Shown here one piece after another: positions 16,300-20,399 of a stretch of 20,399 nucleotides of DNA. The notes beneath the pieces are model-generated. The model was not told where the DNA came from, searched no databases, and saw nothing but the letters and a program-made list of their open reading frames with translations. The DNA comes from an uncultured Actinomyces sp. (GTDB taxonomy: Bacteria > Actinomycetota > Actinomycetes > Actinomycetales > Actinomycetaceae), in NCBI GenBank assembly GCA_902373545.1, contig CABKMZ010000033.1, positions 1-20,399 of the forward strand, written 5' to 3'. The position numbers and the translations under genes are program-made. Positions within the stretch are counted from its first letter, which is position 1; the number at the start of each line of letters is the position of its first letter.

Positions 16300-17679
16300 A
16301 TGCTCACTCGTTTCGAAGTCTCCGGATTCAAGAACCTTGAGAATGTCTCTGTTGACTTCGGCCCATTTACCTGCATCGCCGGACCGAACTCGGTAGGGAA
16401 ATCAAACCTCTTCGACGCAATCGAATTTCTGTCCCTACTGAGTGACCACAACTTCCTAGAAGCCTGCACACTCATCAGACCCACGTCTCAGCAGCGGTCG
16501 GACATCTCCTCCCTCTTCTCTACCCGAGTGATCCAGGGCCATGAAAACCTCCGTTTAGCAGCGGAAATGATCCTCCCCTCCCCGGTTCTCGACGAGTTTA
16601 AGCAAGAAGTCATACCCGAACGCACGTTCGTGCGCTACGACGTCGAGATTGCCGCTGAGAAGGGCGCCTCCCTCTCAACGGGCTTGCAATTGAGGCTGGT
16701 CAACGAACAGCTTTCGCCAGTCCAATACCCGAACGATCGCCTCCGCTTTCCGGAGTCCACAGCCTACGTGAAGAGGTTCGTACGGGGATCCCACAAGTTC
16801 TTCCCGCTTTCCACCACCGAGGAGAACGGCAACACAATCATCCAGATCCGGAACGGAAGCAGGGGCCGACCCAGGAAGATCGCCGCGAACAACGCACAAC
16901 GAACAGTACTGTCCGCGACCGCGTTAGCCGCGTTGGCCGAGAACCCGATTATCTTTGCCGCGCACAAGGAGATGCGCTCCTGGCGATTCGTCGCCCTGGA
17001 ACCGAGTGCAATGCGCGCCCCTGATGACATGGTCGAGGCTCGGCCCATTTCCTCCACAGGCGCCCACATCCCCTCCTCGTTATTCCGCCAGCAACTCCAA
17101 GAGGGGAACAGGAGTAACGTCATGAACCGCGTTCGCGACGCGATCGGAGCGCTTGTGGACATACGAGATCTGCATGTCGTTCAGGACCATGCCCGCGACA
17201 CGCTTGAACTGCGTGCCAAGATCGGGGCCACGCCGGAGCTGCCCGCGCGGTCGCTCTCTGACGGCACTCTTCGCTTCCTCGCCCTGTCCGCGATGAAGGT
17301 GTCTCACGACTATTTCGGAATGCTGTGCATGGAAGAGCCTGAGAACGGTATCCACCCATCCAAGATCGCAGATATGTACCGGCTCCTGCGGGGGATTTCC
17401 GATCCTACGGAGCACTCGGCCCGACAGGTCATTGTCAACACACATTCCCCCTACTTCATCCAAGCCACGAAAGACGATGACATCCTGTGCGCCGTCGGAA
17501 AATCGATTCCCGACGGCCAGGGAGGCATCCTGCGTAGCGTCGGTTTTCACCCACTCCCCGGCACATGGAGGGCCAAGACCAAACCGGAGGACAGCACGGG
17601 AGCCCGTCCCGTCTCGCGTGGCGAGATCGCGGCGTTCCTTGAGAACCCAAACAAGTCGATCGGCGACGAAGATGCATGA
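16300..17679 (+). CDS. OLD/RecF-like ABC-type AAA ATPase (AAA_21-like), first gene of a two-gene accessory module
   Basis: 459 residues. The N-terminal MLTRFEVSGFKNLENVSVDFGPFTCIAGPNSVGKSN carries Walker A GPNSVGKS (28-35). The C-terminal half has an ABC-type signature LSDGTLR (319-325), Walker B MLCMEEPENGIHP (341-353, E345/E346) and the switch THSPYF (His382). This is the split ABC head of OLD, RecF and AAA_21 proteins, with a helical insertion from about 90 to 310. Such ATPases are common sensors or regulators in anti-phage modules. AAGG (16289-16292) precedes the ATG. The next gene overlaps by eight bases. Hand-counted GC over 16441-16500 is about 57%, clearly below its neighbours, suggesting horizontal acquisition. 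The OLD-type TOPRIM nuclease domain is absent from this chain; a TOPRIM-like protein is encoded next instead. The exact family is not certain. Confidence 0.82.
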   Translation: MLTRFEVSGFKNLENVSVDFGPFTCIAGPNSVGKSNLFDAIEFLSLLSDHNFLEACTLIRPTSQQRSDISSLFSTRVIQGHENLRLAAEMILPSPVLDEFKQEVIPERTFVRYDVEIAAEKGASLSTGLQLRLVNEQLSPVQYPNDRLRFPESTAYVKRFVRGSHKFFPLSTTEENGNTIIQIRNGSRGRPRKIAANNAQRTVLSATALAALAENPIIFAAHKEMRSWRFVALEPSAMRAPDDMVEARPISSTGAHIPSSLFRQQLQEGNRSNVMNRVRDAIGALVDIRDLHVVQDHARDTLELRAKIGATPELPARSLSDGTLRFLALSAMKVSHDYFGMLCMEEPENGIHPSKIADMYRLLRGISDPTEHSARQVIVNTHSPYFIQATKDDDILCAVGKSIPDGQGGILRSVGFHPLPGTWRAKTKPEDSTGARPVSRGEIAAFLENPNKSIGDEDA

Positions 17680-18298
17680 ATGGTACTGCTGCCTCTTGTG
17701 CGAGGGATCTTCGGATGCAGCACTGACCAACGTGTTAGAGCTCCTGCTTACCCGGTTGACGTCCGAGCCCGTTTCGGTCAGCGTGCGCCTCGACTTGAAG
17801 GGCTCAGTTCGCGAGAAGCTCTTAGCACTGCACACAAATGATGCGGAGCTCTACGATCTGATCTTCGTCCATCGCGACGCGGATAATGCAGGTATTGAGG
17901 CACGCCTGAAGGAGATCAGGGACGCCGTGGATTCAGTTCAAGACGCCACAATCACGCCGATTGTTCCCGTAGTACCAGTAACAATGACCGAGACTTGGGC
18001 TCTGGCATCGCTATTCGGTGATGAGGATTGCCGCGCCTGGTTGCAGCGAGAAGAGTCAGTATCCGAGAAAACCCTTGAAGACTACCGCGACCCCAAGAGT
18101 CTTCTCCGTCGACTTCTCAGTCGCGACGATCCTGATGGCAGGCTTCTGCCCATTGGAGTGTTCTCGGTTCAAAGAGCCCGAATCGTTGCCGAACTTGACG
18201 CAGCCGACGGTTCGACACTTTCCCGCCTCACGGCGTGGGCCGCTTTGAAAAAGGCGCTCGAGGACGCCGTTTCCCGCGCCCGCCCATGGCTCTCCTAG
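17672..18298 (+). CDS. Small TOPRIM-like protein (putative nuclease/effector), partner of the ATPase
   Basis: 208 residues, no signal or membrane segment. Three acidic motifs in TOPRIM order are visible: Glu11 in LLCEGSSDAAL, the DxD pair Asp69/Asp71 in DLIFVHRDADNAG, and Glu107 in VTMTETWAL. In TOPRIM enzymes these bind Mg2+ for nucleic acid cleavage. The fold is inferred from the motifs alone. The ATG at 17672 lies inside the end of the ATPase gene (8-base overlap), so the pair is translationally coupled. ATPase plus separate TOPRIM-like partner is the plan of systems such as PARIS (AriA-AriB) and AbiL/RloAB-type pairs, but this protein is shorter than AriB, and I cannot assign it to a named family. 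A metal-binding non-nuclease role is possible. Confidence 0.7.
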   Translation: MHEWYCCLLCEGSSDAALTNVLELLLTRLTSEPVSVSVRLDLKGSVREKLLALHTNDAELYDLIFVHRDADNAGIEARLKEIRDAVDSVQDATITPIVPVVPVTMTETWALASLFGDEDCRAWLQREESVSEKTLEDYRDPKSLLRRLLSRDDPDGRLLPIGVFSVQRARIVAELDAADGSTLSRLTAWAALKKALEDAVSRARPWLS

Positions 18299-18306
18299 GG
18301 TAGAAC

Positions 18307-18600
18307 GCGAAGGCACGCCGTCCTGGTTCCCCCGAGTTCTACGCCGACGCTCTCGAAGCCCTCATGGAGCGCAGCGAACGCTTGTCCGGCGAAGGAGCCG
18401 GGGATCAACTTCGAGACCCTGCGCGGCTGGGTCCGCCAGGTCCGGATCGATGTCGGCGAGGGCCCGGCACCACCAGGTGTGGAGGCCCAGTGCCTCCGGG
18501 AGCGGGCGTTGGAGGTCCGGGAGCTTGGAGGCGGGGGCGCGATCCGTTGGGGCGCGTCGGCTTTTCTCCTGTGGTGGAGTGTGAGCGCCCGTCGCGCTGA
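18307..18600 (+). pseudogene. IS3-family transposase orfA remnant (frameshifted)
   Basis: Translation in two frames gives pieces of an IS3-type OrfA. AKARRPGSPEFYADALEAL (from 18307) resembles the N-terminus. KEPGINFETLRGWVRQVRID (from 18392, +1 frame) is the helix-turn-helix with the typical ETLRGWVRQ. LRERALEVREL, then AIR and ASAF are the leucine-zipper end, and ECERPSR with a TGA at 18598-18600 in the first frame resembles the usual DRPSR terminus. At least two frameshifts and probably a short internal deletion disrupt it. No orfB follows, so the element is dead. It sits between the ATPase-TOPRIM unit and the truncated valS copy. Confidence 0.75.
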
Positions 18601-18735
18601 TCCGCGGCCCCGTCGAGGCCCGGAACGGGGGAGTTCGGGGCCTGCACCGCCCTGACCCGGTCAGGCTGCAGGACCGGCCCGCCCATTTGACTCACGCCGC
18701 CCGGTCCGCCCGCCCTCGAAGAGGTCGGTGTCCGA
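18601..18735. other. Non-coding junction with an imperfect hairpin
   Basis: No gene is seen between the IS3 remnant and the valS fragment. A two-part hairpin at 18641-18672 pairs CCTGCA with TGCAGG and CCTGACC with GGTCAGG around one loop base. The valS-like sequence begins abruptly at 18736. Confidence 0.5.
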
Positions 18736-19661
18736 CGCTGCCGTGGAAGCACGCGGGCTTGTCGGGCTGGATCCTGGATTCGGACCACAAGAAGATGTCC
18801 AAGTCCAAGGGCAACGTCGTGACCCCCATGGGCATCCTGGAGAAGTACGGGTCGGATGCCGTGCGTTACTGGGCGGCGTCGGCTCGCCTGGGCTTGGATG
18901 CGGCGTTCGACGAGCAGCAGATGAAGATTGGTCGCCGCCTGGCGATCAAGGTGCTGAACGCGTCGAAGTTTGCCCTCACGATGGGCGGCGAGGGCGCGGC
19001 GATCGATCTGGATCCGGCGCTGGTGACGGTGCCGCTGGATCGTTCGGTGCTGGCGGCGCTGGCCTCCGTCATCGACGAGGCCTCGGCTGCCCTGGCGTCT
19101 TACGAGCACTCTCGCGCGCTCGAGGTCACAGAGTCGTTCTTCTGGACGTTCTGCGACGACTACCTGGAGCTGGTCAAGGAGCGCGCCTACAACCGTGATG
19201 GCGCGTGGGACGAGGCCTCGGCCGCGTCTGCCCGTGCGGCTCTGGCGATCGTCATCGACAACGTTGTGCGTCTGCTGGCCCCCTACCTGCCGTATGTGAC
19301 GGAGGAGGTGTGGAGCTGGTACCGCGAGGGAAGCGTGCACACCGCCCCGTGGCCGGTGGTGGCGGACTTGGCTGGCGTCGAGGGTGATCCCTCGGTGCTC
19401 GAGGCCGCGTCCTCTGCTCTGATCGCGCTGCGTCGCGTGAAGTCTGAGGCGAAGGTGTCGCCGCGTACGCCGTTCCTGGCTGTGACGGTTGTCGCCCCGC
19501 AGGCGCAGGTGGAGGCCCTGGAGTCCGTGAAGGGTGACCTGGAGGCCGCATCGAAGGCCGTGGGCGCCCTGACCGTGGCCGCCTCCGACGACGCCGAGGC
19601 CACCGAGGCCGTTGTCGAGTCCTTCGAGCTGGGCGAGGCCCCTGCGAAGCGCAAGGGCTGA
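18736..19661 (+). pseudogene. Headless valS copy (3' third only; long direct repeat, copy 2)
   Basis: The reading frame is intact to a TGA and encodes residues corresponding to Leu597 to Gly904 of the complete ValRS, minus one Lys near the end. It keeps the KMSKS loop (18792-18806) and the whole anticodon-binding domain but lacks the HIGH half, the editing domain and any start signal. A TTG at 18687 is in frame, but no ribosome site precedes it. Of the five differences in the first part all are synonymous; those in the last part are mostly synonymous, with Arg to Val and Thr to Ala changes. The copy therefore looks like the end of a once functional allele, not a decaying duplicate. It cannot charge tRNA. 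A free anticodon-binding domain could be made only if a start exists. Confidence 0.92.
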
Positions 19662-19675
19662 CCGTTAGGCTACTG

Positions 19676-19715
19676 GGGGGCCGCCCGTGGAACACCACGG
19701 GCGGCCCCCGCCTTT
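19676..19715 (+). terminator. Strong intrinsic terminator after the valS fragment
   Basis: A perfect 15-bp stem (19676-19690 with 19695-19709) has the loop AACA and is followed by GCCTTTT. It starts 15 bases after the fragment's stop codon. This is the best terminator in the window and may be the original end of a valS locus. Confidence 0.9.
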
Positions 19716-19771
19716 TCATAGTCTGTATCGGATTTGAACTAAGCCCAGCAAATCCTCCACCCCACCACCTG

Positions 19772-19799
19772 TTGACGTACGGCAATCTTCACGTATACT
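19772..19799 (+). promoter_or_regulatory. Near-consensus promoter of the truncated AAA ATPase gene
   Basis: TTGACG (19772-19777) and TATACT (19794-19799), separated by 16 bases, each match consensus at five of six positions. The expected start of transcription is near 19806, about 50 bases before the coding region. Confidence 0.65.
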
Positions 19800-19830
19800 T
19801 ATACGTAGGTTCTCACGTACATATATACGG
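19775..19830. promoter_or_regulatory. ACGTA operator cluster over the promoter
   Basis: ACGTATA-CT-TATACGT (19791-19806) is a perfect 7+7 palindrome covering the -10 box. A related imperfect site, ACGTACATATATACGG, lies 24 bases further on (19815-19830), and a half-site ACGTACGG overlaps the -35 box (19775-19782). This is the layout of an autorepressed promoter, such as those of mobile or toxin-antitoxin units. No regulator is encoded nearby in the window. Confidence 0.55.
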
Positions 19831-19845
19831 AGAGTTTCACTTACT

Positions 19846-19851
19846 AGGAGG
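19846..19851 (+). promoter_or_regulatory. Perfect Shine-Dalgarno AGGAGG before an ATC codon
   Basis: AGGAGG is followed by five bases and then ATC (19857-19859) in frame with the ATPase. The upstream in-frame TAG at 19845-19847 leaves only GAG, GTC, GTC and ATC before the conserved sequence, so this site points to ATC as the start codon. Confidence 0.6.
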
Positions 19852-19856
19852 TCGTC

Positions 19857-20366
19857 ATCGAACTTCAACCGATCACGCCACAGCCGAATGATCGAGACCC
19901 CAACAACTTCGTCGGTCGAGTCGCAATCACAGAGCGCGCACGTAATCACCTAAAAAACGGAACCAACCTACTCCTGTCAGACCCACGCCGAATGGGCAAA
20001 ACGTTCTGGCTGCGCACTTTCGCGGCGCAAGAAAAAAGCTTTCGATGCTACTTTATCGATTACGAGGGAGTGGACACAGCAGAAGGTTTTCTTCTCAAGA
20101 CAGTCGAGCAACTAACCAAAGAGGCCAAATTACCATCAAGAGCACGCAAAAAGATTGGCACGTTTTTCGATAACGTCAACTTCGAAGTATCATTCAAAAT
20201 TGTCAAGCTTAAGCACATCTTTCGCCAAATCCCAGCGCATGAACTACTCAAGAAGACACTGAGCACCCTTGAGGAAGATGAAAGCGACCTCATTCCGCTC
20301 GTCATGATGGACGAGGTACCTATGGCCATTGACAGTATCGCAGACGGCGGTGTCAATGGGTGGTAG
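19857..20366 (+). pseudogene. AAA family ATPase, 3' end truncated by an insertion sequence, possible ATC start
   Basis: About 169 residues if read from the ATC at 19857. The N-terminus NNFVGRVAITERARNHLKNG followed by LLLSDPRRMGKTFWLR is the standard opening of AAA ATPases of the FVGR...GPRRMGKT type. The P-loop is at about 41-49, and Walker B is LIPLVMMDEVP (D152/E153). The usual protein is two or more times longer with C-terminal helical and winged-helix domains. Here the match ends near 20345, and the last residues (GGVNGW) are read from an insertion sequence, then TAG. The first ATG is at 19992, inside the P-loop, so it cannot be the true start. Hand-counted GC over 20101-20160 is about 45%, far below the window average. 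The gene is foreign and now broken. Original function is unknown. Confidence 0.72.
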
Positions 20367-20399
20367 CAATGAGTTCGTTGAATGCTTCTGTGGGGGTGC
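20353..20399 (-). mobile_element. IS30-family insertion sequence, transposase C-terminus (runs off the window)
   Basis: The minus strand encodes TPTEAFNELIATTH followed by TGA (20355-20353). IS30-family transposases characteristically end in ...RTPxEAFNEL plus a short tail. Only 15 codons are visible. The element's end must lie a few bases beyond the stop, around 20345-20352, where the AAA ATPase homology ends. The inverted repeat cannot be confirmed without the other end. Confidence 0.72.

Noticed and set aside
18687..19661. The valS fragment as an expressed 324-residue protein from a TTG at 18687
   Set aside because: No ribosome site precedes the TTG, and the first ~17 residues come from junction sequence; it is best treated as a pseudogene.
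19722..19750. GGATTTGAAC, which resembles a tRNA T-loop on the minus strand and might mark an att site
   Set aside because: The flanking bases do not form a T-stem or acceptor stem, and no integrase is near.
19716..19949. Minus-strand 77-codon frame across the AAA promoter as a possible antitoxin
   Set aside because: It runs through the strong promoter, operators and conserved ATPase start, and shows no recognisable DNA-binding motif or ribosome site.
1..20399. CRISPR arrays, tRNA or rRNA genes
   Set aside because: No regularly spaced repeat-spacer array, no complete tRNA cloverleaf and no rRNA-like sequence was found on either strand.

Overview
The window is high-GC DNA (roughly two thirds GC over most of its length) with compact operons, ATGA/TGATG stop-start overlaps and actinobacterial gene types. 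It most resembles an oral or commensal member of the Actinomycetaceae (Actinomyces/Schaalia type). That placement is inferred from protein style and base composition only.

The housekeeping part runs from 1 to about 16.2 kb. On the minus strand are the start of comEC and all of comEA (DNA uptake). Divergent from them is a HerA/DUF853-type ATPase with a long coiled-coil tail, followed by proC (proline synthesis) and a YuiF-type Na+/H+ antiporter. Two near-identical terminator hairpins close the ATPase gene and the antiporter gene. A five-gene minus-strand operon follows (transcribed from 11696 down to 5652): a lipoprotein peptide-binding protein, two permeases, a fused double ATPase and a C39-like cysteine peptidase. 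Upstream of it, on the same strand, lies an M20 metallopeptidase. Together these form a peptide import and breakdown block. Divergent from the M20 gene is a complete valS (valyl-tRNA synthetase).

The accessory part runs from 16.2 kb to the end. After the valS terminator comes a lower-GC two-gene unit: an OLD/RecF-like ABC-type ATPase overlapping by 8 bases a small protein with TOPRIM-like acidic motifs. It has its own promoter and a palindromic operator candidate. The pair has the architecture of known ATPase plus TOPRIM anti-phage modules but matches none that I can name with confidence. Next are a frameshifted IS3-family orfA remnant and then a second, headless copy of the last ~926 bp of valS with its own strong terminator. 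The two valS 3' ends are identical for 605 bp in the middle and differ, mostly synonymously, at both ends. This points to an imported allele followed by gene conversion.

Beyond the second terminator is another low-GC (~45%) AAA ATPase gene. It sits behind a near-consensus promoter and a cluster of ACGTA palindromes. A perfect AGGAGG ribosome site lies in front of an ATC codon, with no ordinary start codon before the P-loop. This gene is cut off by the end of an IS30-family element whose transposase C-terminus runs off the window.

Overall, the 3' side of valS looks like an accessory-gene landing zone in which defence-like ATPase genes and insertion sequences have accumulated.
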